Of a stretch of 64,000 bases of DNA, positions 25,521 through 32,824 are shown in pieces. The number at the start of each line of letters is the position of its first letter. Position 1 is the stretch's first letter. Under the pieces are notes generated by a model. That model had not been told where the DNA came from. It ran no database searches and worked only from the letters and a program-made list of their open reading frames with translations. A program made the translations under genes and the position numbers. Origin of the DNA: TMP-86 sp039807285 (GTDB lineage: Bacteria; Pseudomonadota; Gammaproteobacteria; Steroidobacterales; Steroidobacteraceae); NCBI GenBank assembly GCA_044226785.1, contig JBGAGK010000021.1:1-64000 (forward strand), written 5' to 3'.

Positions 25521-26912
25521 TCAGATCACGCGCGACTGCGCATGAGCCTGGGCCGCCTCGCGCCGCGCCAGATACGCATCGAACACCATGGCCACATTGC
25601 GCATCAGCAGGCGGCCACGCGGTGTGAGCGCGATGGCCCGGGTACCGGTCTGCACCAGGCCATCTTCCGAAAGCGAGCGCAGCTTCTGAAGTTCGGGCGC
25701 GAAATACTGATCGAACCCGATGCCATGGGCACGTTCGATGGTGCCGAATTCCAGACCGCCATGACACATGATCCGCTGGATCACATCGCGCCGGATGGCA
25801 TCGTCCGCGCTGGACAGGACACCGCGCTGATGCGGCAGCACGCCGCGCGCAAGCGCCGCGCCGTAGTCCTGCACGCGCTTGTAGTTCTGGATGAACAGGT
25901 CGCCGACCTGGCCGATGGCACTGACCCCGAAACTGATGAGGTCGCGACTGGCGTGCGTGGTATAGCCCTGGAACGTGCGATGCATGGTGCCCTGACGCTG
26001 CGCCACCGCCAGCGGATCCTCCGGCAGGGCGAAGTGGTCGAGTCCAATGAACTGGTACCCCGCACCGGTCAGCTTGCCGATGGCCAGTTGCAGAAGCGAA
26101 AGCCGCAGCGCCGCATCCGGCAGATCCGCCTCCCGTATGTGACGCTGGGCCTTGAACATCGACGGCAGGTGGGCGTAGCCGTAGACCGCGAGCCGGTCCG
26201 GGCGCAGGGTGATGACCTGATCCAGGGTTGCGCCGAAGCTCTCCAGCGTCTGCAGCGGCAGCCCGTAGATCAGGTCGAAGTTGATGGAGCGCAGACCCGC
26301 CGCACGCGAGGCTTCGAGCAGGGAGCGCACCAGGTCCACCGGCTGGATGCGGTTGACCGCAGCCTGAACCCGCGGATCGAAATCCTGCACACCAAGGCTC
26401 ACCCGGTTGAATCCCAGGCCAGCCAGTGCACGGATGTCCTCGGGTGATACGGTGCGCGGATCTATCTCGATGGAATAGTCCCGCCCCGCATCATCGGTGA
26501 GCCGGAACCGCCGGTTCAGGGCATCGAGCAACTGCTCCAGCAGTCCCGGAGTCATGAACGTGGGCGTTCCACCGCCCAGGTGGAGCTGTTCGATGGGCCG
26601 CGTCGTATCGAAACAGGCGCTTCTCAGCGTGATCTCCTGCTCGAGCTGGGCCAGGTACGGCAGGGCGCGATCCGCCTGGCGGGTGATGACCCGGTTGCAG
26701 CCGCAGTAGAAGCAGGGACTGAAACAGAAGGGAATATGGACATAGGCAGACATCGGCTCATGCCGCCGGGCACCCGGACTTGCGCGCGCCTCGCGTTCAT
26801 AGTCATCCATGGTGAGCTTTTCGTGGAATTGCAGCGCCGTGGGGTACGATGTGTAACGTGGACCCTCGCGGTTGTAGCGGCGCATGAGATCGGGATCGAA
26901 CTTGACATCCAT
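25521..26912 (-). CDS. hemN: Oxygen-independent coproporphyrinogen III oxidase
   Basis: A 463-residue radical-SAM enzyme. The iron-sulfur motif is C63-x3-C67-x2-C70-x-C72 (PFCFSPCFYCGCNRV), the C-x3-C-x2-C-x-C pattern of true HemN rather than HemW. Other conserved blocks are LHLGGGTPTFM, SIEIDPRTV and LIYGLPLQT. It converts coproporphyrinogen III to protoporphyrinogen IX without oxygen, needed for haem under low oxygen. It is divergent from ccoI over about 100 bases. Such placement beside cbb3 genes is common, usually with an FNR box; I could not find a clear TTGAT-N4-ATCAA site in 26913-27013. Confidence 0.92.
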   Translation of the reverse strand: MDVKFDPDLMRRYNREGPRYTSYPTALQFHEKLTMDDYEREARASPGARRHEPMSAYVHIPFCFSPCFYCGCNRVITRQADRALPYLAQLEQEITLRSACFDTTRPIEQLHLGGGTPTFMTPGLLEQLLDALNRRFRLTDDAGRDYSIEIDPRTVSPEDIRALAGLGFNRVSLGVQDFDPRVQAAVNRIQPVDLVRSLLEASRAAGLRSINFDLIYGLPLQTLESFGATLDQVITLRPDRLAVYGYAHLPSMFKAQRHIREADLPDAALRLSLLQLAIGKLTGAGYQFIGLDHFALPEDPLAVAQRQGTMHRTFQGYTTHASRDLISFGVSAIGQVGDLFIQNYKRVQDYGAALARGVLPHQRGVLSSADDAIRRDVIQRIMCHGGLEFGTIERAHGIGFDQYFAPELQKLRSLSEDGLVQTGTRAIALTPRGRLLMRNVAMVFDAYLARREAAQAHAQSRVI

Positions 26913-27013
26913 GCTGACAGCTTCAGACCTTGCGGGTCGTCTCCCGAATATGGATATCTGCGTAGTCCTTTGGCGGATATTGCTTATGCCGCACCGGATC
27001 CACCCCTCATAGC

Positions 27014-29554
27014 ATGTCGCGCCACGACGATTCCCTGGATTTTCAGCCCATGAAGATGCGCAGCGCCAGCGCTTCCGCGCATTGCTTTCATTGCGGAGAA
27101 CCGCTGGCCGGACGCACCGTCACCCATGCCCGCATCAATGGATCCGAGGCAGCCTTCTGCTGCCCGGGGTGCCAGGCCGCAGCCGGCATGATCGATGCGC
27201 TGGGCCTGTCGGACTATTATACCTTCCGCACCGCCAGCGCCAGCCGTCCCGCCTCCGGCACCGATGAGTGGCTGGCCTTCGACGAGCCGGCTGTGCAGGA
27301 ATCCATCTCCCGGCCGGAAGAAAGCGGGCGCGGCATCACCCTGCTGATCGGCGGCCTGACCTGCCCTGCCTGCAGCTGGCTCGTGAACCGGGTACTGGAA
27401 CGCACGCCCGGCGTGATCCGCGCCAGCGTGAATACGGCCACCGGCCGCGCCCATGTGATCTGGAAGCCCGATCAGATCGCGTTGTCGCGGATCCTGCGCA
27501 CCCTCGCGCGCCTGGGTTACCGGCCCAGCCCCGCCGGCACGGATGCAGCCGCGGATCAGGCACGAGCGGAACAGCGCGACATGCTCAAGCGCCTGGCGGT
27601 ATCGGGCTTTGGCATGATGCAGGTGATGATGTTCGCCATCGGCCTGTATGCAGGGGATGCCTGGGGCATGGAAGCCGGCATCCGCGCCTACCTGCGCATC
27701 GTGAGCCTGCTGGTCAGCACGCCTGTGCTGTTGTATGCGGGCCGGCCCTTTCTCCTGGGCGCGCTGCGGGCCCTCCGGGCACGCCGCGTCACCATGGACG
27801 TGCCGGTGAGTCTGGCGTTGCTGCTGGCCTGGGCGGCCAGCCTCATCAACATCGCACGGCACACCGGCGAGGTGTACTTCGATTCGGTCACCATGTTCAT
27901 TTTCTTCCTCACGCTGGCCCGCTTCGTCGAAATGACGGCCCGGCATCGCAGCACACTTCCGGGAGACGCGCTGGCACGGCTCCTGCCGGCAACGGCACAT
28001 CGGGTGACGAGTGGCAAGGGTGAAGAACACCTGGGCGATGTAGCCCTGTCGCAGGTGACCATCGGGGATCTTCTGCAGGTGCGCAGCGGGGAAATCGTGC
28101 CGGCCGACGGGGAGATCCAGGATGCATGGACACGCCTTGATGAATCCATGCTCACCGGCGAATCGCAGGCCGTGGCGCGCGGACCGGGTGCGCGCGTGGC
28201 AGCGGGCACGTTGAACATGGAAGCTCCGTTTCGGATGCGTGTGACGGCAGCGGGCAGTTCCACGCTCCTGGCCGGCATTTCCTCCCTGCTGGCGCGAGCC
28301 CAGTCCGCACGTCCCCGTCTGTGGCGCGAAGCCGACCGCATCGCCAGCCGCTTTCTCTCCGGGGTGCTGGTCATCGCCGCCCTGACCTGCGGGGTGTGGC
28401 TGTTCGTGAATCCCGGCCGCGCCTTCGATGCGACCCTGGCGGTCCTCGTCGTTGCCTGCCCCTGCGCGCTGTCGATGGCAACCCTGGTCGCCACGGCGAG
28501 CGCCACGGCCGCGCTGGCACGGCGCGGCGTTCTGGTCAGTCACCCCGATGCCATCGAGGGACTGGCAAGAGCCGACCAGGTGATGTTCGACAAGACCGGC
28601 ACCCTCACCACCGGCCAGATGGCCCTGCGCGATGTGACCGTACTGGGCCCGCGCGACCGCGATCAGTGCCTGGCCATTGCGGCTGCGCTGGAGGCGGCTT
28701 CGGAACACCCGATCGCACGCGCCTTTGCGCAGGCTCCATTGAAATCCGGAACACCGAATCCGGCCACACCACTCCCCGCGCTCACCCAGGTGCGCGTCGT
28801 TCCGGGTCAGGGCATCGAAGGCCAGGTGTCCGGCCGGCTCTTCCGCATCGGCACGACCGCGTTTGCCACCGGTGCATCGCTGGCCCTGCCGCCATCCCGG
28901 ACGATCCTGACAGACCCGACGGGAGACGAGGGCATTGCGCTGGGCGGCGAAGATGGGCTTCTTGCCCGGTTCATCCTGTCGGATCCGCCTCGACCCGAGG
29001 CGCGCAGCACCGTGGCGGCGCTGAAGGCGCAGGGTCTGGCCATCCAGATCCTCAGTGGAGATGCGCCGGGCGCGGTGGCCGACACGGCACGCCTCTGCGG
29101 CATCGAGCCATGGGCGGCGCGGCTCTCCCCGCAAGACAAGCTCGAACGGATCCACAGGACCCGGGAGGCTGGCCATTTCCCGATCATGGTCGGGGATGGC
29201 ATCAACGATGCCCCGGGTCTGGGCGGAGCCGGAGTGGCCATCGCCATGCGCCGCGGTTCGGCGCTGGCCATGGCAGGGGCCGACCTGGTCCTGGTCACCG
29301 ATTCCCTCAAGGTGCTGCCGCAGGCCGTGGAAATCGGGCGGCGTGCGCACCGGATCATGCAACAGAACCTGACATGGGCTGCCCTGTACAACCTGTGTTC
29401 CATGCCGCTGGCTGCCGCCGGGTGGGTCCCGCCCTGGCTGGCGGCCGTCGGCATGAGCGCCAGTTCCATCCTCGTGGTGCTGAATTCGCTGCGCCTGATG
29501 CGTGACCGGACCCGCAAAGCCGGAGCGCAGAGCCTTGTTCTCGAGCCGGCATGA
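27014..29554 (+). CDS. ccoI: CcoI/FixI-type copper P1B-ATPase for cbb3 oxidase maturation
   Basis: An 846-residue P-type ATPase. The N-terminus has a Cys-rich segment (CFHCGEP and FCCPGCQAAAG) typical of CcoI/FixI, then a metal-binding domain with Cys117/Cys120 (GLTCPACSW). Membrane helices follow; the transport site is Cys482-Pro-Cys484. Catalytic motifs are LTGES, DKTGTLTTG (Asp526 phosphorylated) and GDGINDAPGLGGAGVAIAM. It exports copper(I) for insertion into cytochrome cbb3 oxidase. It overlaps ccoS by ATGA. The oxidase structural genes ccoNOPQ and ccoG/ccoH are not in this window. Confidence 0.92.
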   Translation: MSRHDDSLDFQPMKMRSASASAHCFHCGEPLAGRTVTHARINGSEAAFCCPGCQAAAGMIDALGLSDYYTFRTASASRPASGTDEWLAFDEPAVQESISRPEESGRGITLLIGGLTCPACSWLVNRVLERTPGVIRASVNTATGRAHVIWKPDQIALSRILRTLARLGYRPSPAGTDAAADQARAEQRDMLKRLAVSGFGMMQVMMFAIGLYAGDAWGMEAGIRAYLRIVSLLVSTPVLLYAGRPFLLGALRALRARRVTMDVPVSLALLLAWAASLINIARHTGEVYFDSVTMFIFFLTLARFVEMTARHRSTLPGDALARLLPATAHRVTSGKGEEHLGDVALSQVTIGDLLQVRSGEIVPADGEIQDAWTRLDESMLTGESQAVARGPGARVAAGTLNMEAPFRMRVTAAGSSTLLAGISSLLARAQSARPRLWREADRIASRFLSGVLVIAALTCGVWLFVNPGRAFDATLAVLVVACPCALSMATLVATASATAALARRGVLVSHPDAIEGLARADQVMFDKTGTLTTGQMALRDVTVLGPRDRDQCLAIAAALEAASEHPIARAFAQAPLKSGTPNPATPLPALTQVRVVPGQGIEGQVSGRLFRIGTTAFATGASLALPPSRTILTDPTGDEGIALGGEDGLLARFILSDPPRPEARSTVAALKAQGLAIQILSGDAPGAVADTARLCGIEPWAARLSPQDKLERIHRTREAGHFPIMVGDGINDAPGLGGAGVAIAMRRGSALAMAGADLVLVTDSLKVLPQAVEIGRRAHRIMQQNLTWAALYNLCSMPLAAAGWVPPWLAAVGMSASSILVVLNSLRLMRDRTRKAGAQSLVLEPA

Positions 29555-29715
29555 ACATCATCTACCTGCTGATTCCGGTGACACTGCTCCTGGTGGGATT
29601 GGCCGCATGGGCCTTCTTCTGGGCGGTGCGCGCCGGTCAGTTCGATGAACTGGACACGGCAGGCTGGGACATCCTGCGCAAGGACGATGAGCTTCCGGGA
29701 CCGCCCCCCTCATGA
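29551..29715 (+). CDS. ccoS: CcoS, cbb3-type oxidase assembly protein
   Basis: A 54-residue small membrane protein, ATG at 29551 in an ATGA overlap with ccoI. One membrane helix (IIYLLIPVTLLLVGLAAWAF) is followed by FWAVRAGQFDELDTAGWDIL, the CcoS signature, which in the family reads roughly W-x-x-x-x-G-Q-F-D-D-x-D. It is required for insertion of cofactors into cbb3 oxidase in Rhodobacter. Its stop overlaps the next start by ATGA (29712), so ccoI, ccoS and the DsbD-like gene form one translationally coupled unit. Confidence 0.93.
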   Translation: MNIIYLLIPVTLLLVGLAAWAFFWAVRAGQFDELDTAGWDILRKDDELPGPPPS

Positions 29716-30419
29716 CCGAAGCACTTTGCGCCCCGGGGCCGTTGAGTCTGGCGGCTGCATTCACGGCCGGGATCGCAGGCAGCGTGCATTGCCTGGCCAT
29801 GTGCGGCGGCCTGAGCGGAGCACTGGGGCTGCGTGCCCAGCGCGCCGGCGGACCCACCACGCGCACACTGATGCATCAACTGCTGCCGCAACTCGGCCGG
29901 GTCACCAGTTACGCCATGGCCGGCGCGCTGTTCGGCGCCTTTGGTGCGACACTGGCGGCACAGTTCGACATCACCGCAGCAGCGCGGGTGCTGCGCATCC
30001 TGGCCGGCCTGTGCCTGCTGGCCATCGCCGCGCGAGTGCTCTGGGGCTGGCAACCGCTGGCGCCTCTGGAACGCCTCGGCGCACGCATGTTCGCCCGCCT
30101 GACGCCGCTCCTGCGCACCCGTGGTGAACCTGCCCCCGGCGGATCATTCCTGCTGGGCATCCTGTGGGGATGGATGCCCTGCGGTCTGGTGTATTCCATG
30201 CTGCTGTTCGCCGCCGTGTCGGGCGGAGCGGTGCATGGCGCCCTGATGCTGGCGCTGTTCGGCGCGGGCACCTGGCCTTCGATGCTGGGAGGGAGCCTGC
30301 TGAGCCGTCAGCTCGGACGCTGGAGCGCCGCGCGCGGCCTGCATGCCGTCACCGGCATTGCATTGCTGGCGTTCGGCGTGCTGACCTTGCTGGCACCGCT
30401 CGCACCAGTCCATCACTGA
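29712..30419 (+). CDS. DsbD-like/SafE-type membrane protein of the cbb3 maturation operon
   Basis: A 235-residue polytopic protein, about six hydrophobic helices, of the DsbD_2 (UreH/SafE-like) group often found after ccoS. It has the paired motif V-H26-C27-L-A-M30-C31-G-G near the N-terminus and GWMPCGLVYS in the second half, so Cys, His and Met line a likely metal or redox site. Family members are thought to help copper supply or thiol reduction for oxidase maturation; this gene's exact role is not known. The start overlaps ccoS by four bases. Confidence 0.8.
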   Translation: MTEALCAPGPLSLAAAFTAGIAGSVHCLAMCGGLSGALGLRAQRAGGPTTRTLMHQLLPQLGRVTSYAMAGALFGAFGATLAAQFDITAAARVLRILAGLCLLAIAARVLWGWQPLAPLERLGARMFARLTPLLRTRGEPAPGGSFLLGILWGWMPCGLVYSMLLFAAVSGGAVHGALMLALFGAGTWPSMLGGSLLSRQLGRWSAARGLHAVTGIALLAFGVLTLLAPLAPVHH

Positions 30420-30476
30420 ATCGTTCGAGCCGTCACCCTCACCGCGAAACACATCGGCAATCCCGGGTGAGGCAGG

Positions 30477-31130
30477 TCAGGCGGGCGGGCTGTTCCGGTC
30501 ACCCAGTGTCAGGTGCATTTTCACCAGGTGCGCCACCGAGCGAGCACCCATTTTTTCCATGACCTTGGCGCGATGGATCTCCACCGTACGCTCGGAGAGC
30601 CCCAGGTCGATGGCGATGACCTTGTTGGCACCCCCCTCGACCACCAGATCCATGACCTGGCGCTCGCGCGGGGTGAGCGTTTCCATCCGGCGCAGCACCT
30701 CCGCCCGGCGCGCGCCGCTCTGGCGGTTCTTCGCATCATGCTGCAGGGCGTGGTTGATGCGATCCAGCAGGTCCTGGTCACGGAACGGCTTCTGCAGGAA
30801 CTCGAAGGCACCCTCCTTCATCGCCTGCACCGCCATGGGCACATCGCCATGGCCAGTGATGAAAATCACCGGCAGCATGGAGCCCATGCGATTGAGCTGC
30901 TGCTGCAACTCCAGGCCGCTCATCTGCGGCATGCGGATGTCGAGCACCAGGCAGCCCGGTTCATCCGGCTTGAAGTGCTGCAGGAATTCCTTTGCACCGG
31001 GATAGGCTGCGGTGTGATAGCCGACGGTTCCCAGCAGTGTGCACAGCGCCGTGCGCATGCCGTCATCGTCTTCCACCACATGAACCGTCGGTGTCAGGTG
31101 TTGTGTCTCGCGCGAATTCGTATTGGCCAT
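30477..31130 (-). CDS. FixJ-family response regulator
   Basis: A 217-residue response regulator. The receiver has acidic residues VVEDDDG, phospho-acceptor Asp64 (LVLDIRMPQMSG) and the conserved threonine and lysine (FITGHGD, LQKPF). The C-terminal LuxR-type HTH is LTPRERQVMDLVVEGGANKV with SERTVEIHRAKV as recognition region. This FixJ/TtrR/StyR family controls redox- or carbon-responsive genes. It follows the kinase gene after four bases on the same strand and converges on the cbb3 maturation genes. Regulation of respiration is plausible from position only. Confidence 0.87.
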   Translation of the reverse strand: MANTNSRETQHLTPTVHVVEDDDGMRTALCTLLGTVGYHTAAYPGAKEFLQHFKPDEPGCLVLDIRMPQMSGLELQQQLNRMGSMLPVIFITGHGDVPMAVQAMKEGAFEFLQKPFRDQDLLDRINHALQHDAKNRQSGARRAEVLRRMETLTPRERQVMDLVVEGGANKVIAIDLGLSERTVEIHRAKVMEKMGARSVAHLVKMHLTLGDRNSPPA

Positions 31131-31134
31131 CGGG

Positions 31135-31875
31135 TCAGGTCTTGTTTGCCGCTGCAGGCAACCGAAACCAGAATCGGCTGCCGCCAGCGGGCGGGCTCTC
31201 GAAGCCAATGGTACCCTCATGTGACTCTACTATGGCACGACAGGATGACAATCCGAGGCCCGTACCCCCCCGTTTGGTGGTAAAGAATGGCCGGAACAGC
31301 TGCAGCTGGTGTTCCGGGGTCACCCCGCAGCCCGAATCGATGACGCTGGTCTGCACCGAGTAGCGATCCCCCTCCACCAGGATTTTCACGCCAGGGTGCC
31401 TGTGGTCCGGGCTGATGGCCTCAAAGGCGTTCTGGACCAGCGCGAACAGCACATGCTGGATGCGCAGCCGGTCGAGGATCAGCGGCGGCAGGTCCGGCGC
31501 CGCCTGCCATTGCAGTTTGACCTGATAACGGGCCGCCATCATCTGCAGCACCGGCAGGAGTTCGGCCACCAGATCAGGCATCTGGCAACGGGCCCGGGCC
31601 GAATCACCCGCATCGAACATGCGGCGGATCCGGTGGATGCCATCGCCCGCCTTCAATGCTTCGTGACTGATCTGGCGAAAGACCTCCAGGGCACGCGCCA
31701 CGAGCGGGGTCTCCCGGTCGAGCATGCGCTCACCCGCATGCGAGAAGGTCGCCATTGCACCCAGCGGCTGGTTGATCTCGTGGGCGATGCCCGAGGCAAG
31801 TTCCTCCAGCGCCGAGGTCCGGGCAATCTCCATGAGCCGCCTGAAAATCGCGTCCGAATCCGCAAGGGCTGCCAT
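31135..31875 (-). CDS. Soluble histidine kinase without a sensor domain (FixL-like)
   Basis: A 246-residue kinase core. The phospho-acceptor is His32 in LASGIAHEINQPLGAM, followed by the ATPase motifs VLFALVQNAFEAI (N-box), DSGCGVTPE (G1) and KRGGTGLGLSSCRAIVESHEG (G2). The HEINQPL form is typical of FixL-type HK4 kinases. No PAS, haem-binding or membrane segment is present: only about 25 residues precede the H-box. ATG 31875 has a strong GGAGG ribosome site six bases away, so this short form is probably real; an upstream TTG at 31932 would add 19 residues, still no sensor. It must take its signal from another protein or by an unusual route. Confidence 0.85.
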   Translation of the reverse strand: MAALADSDAIFRRLMEIARTSALEELASGIAHEINQPLGAMATFSHAGERMLDRETPLVARALEVFRQISHEALKAGDGIHRIRRMFDAGDSARARCQMPDLVAELLPVLQMMAARYQVKLQWQAAPDLPPLILDRLRIQHVLFALVQNAFEAISPDHRHPGVKILVEGDRYSVQTSVIDSGCGVTPEHQLQLFRPFFTTKRGGTGLGLSSCRAIVESHEGTIGFESPPAGGSRFWFRLPAAANKT

Positions 31876-32018
31876 GCCCTCCCTCCGGACGGCAGGATCG
31901 GATCCAGCCCGTTCTGGGGTGCCGCTGCTCAATGTTCACCTGTCCTGTCTGTGAGATCCTGCCCGGGACCTTGGAGCCTGCCAGATCGGCCCCGACGCGG
32001 CACCTGCGTATTTCCCGC

Positions 32019-32288
32019 ATGGCCCTGCGCCTGTCCCGTAGCATTCGCCCTGATGGGTCGAGTCCATACGCGGATTGGTTTGACGGCCTCGATGCGCAAT
32101 CGGCGGCGAAAGTCACGACGGCAAAGCTTCGCATGGAACTCGGCAACACGTCCAACGTGAAGTGGTTTGGCGGCGGAACCAAGCGCAGGCAGCAAACGGA
32201 TATCGACCGGGGGAAGGTCTTGCACTCCGAGTACAAGACCCGAAAGGCGCCGCCGGTCGACCGCATTGCCACGAAGAGAAAGAGGTAA
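32019..32288 (+). pseudogene. Internally deleted HigB/RelE-type toxin (Gp49-like killer protein)
   Basis: The frame reads MALRLSRSI, then SSPYADWFDGLDAQSAAKVT and LRMELGNTSNVKWFGGGTKR. The first block and the C-terminal GGGTKRRQQTDIDR...YKTRK are typical of the phage-derived Gp49/HigB killer family. In intact members a stretch of roughly 35 residues, carrying the RIDFGPGYRVYFG-type core that holds the nuclease residues, lies between NVK and GGGTK. That stretch is missing here by an in-frame deletion, so the toxin should be inactive. The estimate of the missing length is from memory of the family. It sits just upstream of the decayed antitoxin in the usual toxin-antitoxin order. Confidence 0.75.
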
Positions 32289-32293
32289 GGACC

Positions 32294-32538
32294 ATGGCGC
32301 TGACTCGCGATTTCAACGCGTCTCATTCTGCGCGATCTCGTGAACGCGACACAACGCGACACTGGGCTTTGAGCGGCTCTCCAAGGCAACGGCCACCCCG
32401 AGCAAGAGTCTTCATCGTATGCTGTCGGCCAAAGGCAATCCAGGCATGGATAACCTGGCTGCAATTTTTGAGCCGATCAGGAAGTGCCTCAAGGTGGGCT
32501 TCAAGGCTCATACAGTGAATTTGCGGAAGGTCGCATAG
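32294..32538 (+). pseudogene. Decayed HigA-type antitoxin
   Basis: ATG 32294 (AAGG close upstream) begins MALTRDFNA, the usual start of this antitoxin family. It then jumps by a deletion of about 30 or more codons to ILRDLVNAT in another frame. A 10-base tandem duplication at 32343-32362 shifts the frame again, after which the C-terminal half reads cleanly to a TAG at 32538: GFERLSKATATPSKSLHRML, then SAKGNPGMDNLAAIFEPIRK and VNLRKVA. The HTH part is thus still legible but cannot be translated with the N-terminus. The upstream toxin is also broken, so the whole locus is dead. Confidence 0.8.
32343..32362 (+). repeat. 10-bp tandem duplication that frameshifts the antitoxin
   Basis: AACGCGACAC occurs twice back to back (32343-32352 and 32353-32362). 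Removing one copy restores the reading VNATLGFERLSKA exactly as expected for the HigA family, so the duplication is the likely inactivating or post-inactivation mutation in the 3' half of the gene. Confidence 0.85.
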
Positions 32539-32541
32539 CGA

Positions 32542-32690
32542 TCATGGCGCTCGTCGGGATCGAGCAGACCGGTAATCTGCCAGGTACTTCACGGCGCGAT
32601 CAACGTCCGCCACTTGCGTGCCCTTGGTACCACCACACAACTGACGGATGACGTTGATCCCTGTCTTCGCCTAAAAGCGAACAATTTGCA
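32542..32690 (-). pseudogene. Possible fragment of a second HigB/RelE-type toxin
   Basis: On the minus strand a short frame reads INVIRQLCGGTKGTQVADVD and RAVKYLADYRS, ending at a TGA at 32542-32544. The CGGTK-x-TQ-x-x-D-V motif followed by A-x-x-Y is like the C-terminus of killer proteins of the HigB/RelE group (LLxGGDKxxQxxDI). The frame is interrupted upstream by a stop and no start or N-terminus is present. This is a weak, short match and could be chance. The remaining part of this stretch up to 32824 shows no gene. Confidence 0.35.
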
Positions 32691-32824
32691 GCATGGCCGA
32701 ATCCTCTACCTGAAGCCGATCGAACGGAAGGCCGCTCGTGGAAATCCGCGCGAATTGGACCGTTATTCATGGCAACCCGGAACGTGTACGATCCGCGGAA
32801 GATCCGTACGGCCCAGGTTGATCC

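Noticed and set aside
26913..27013. Possible FNR/Anr box between hemN and ccoI
   Set aside because: No TTGAT-N4-ATCAA-like sequence with acceptable match could be found by eye in either orientation.
26984..29362. Long minus-strand frame of about 790 codons opposite ccoI
   Set aside because: ccoI on the plus strand has all P-type ATPase motifs. The antisense product is His/Gly/Arg-rich without recognisable domains.
30437..30472. Possible shared terminator between the convergent cbb3 maturation operon and the FixJ-like gene
   Set aside because: CCTCACC and GGTGAGG could pair but are separated by a 22-base loop and have no T-run, so the evidence is too weak.
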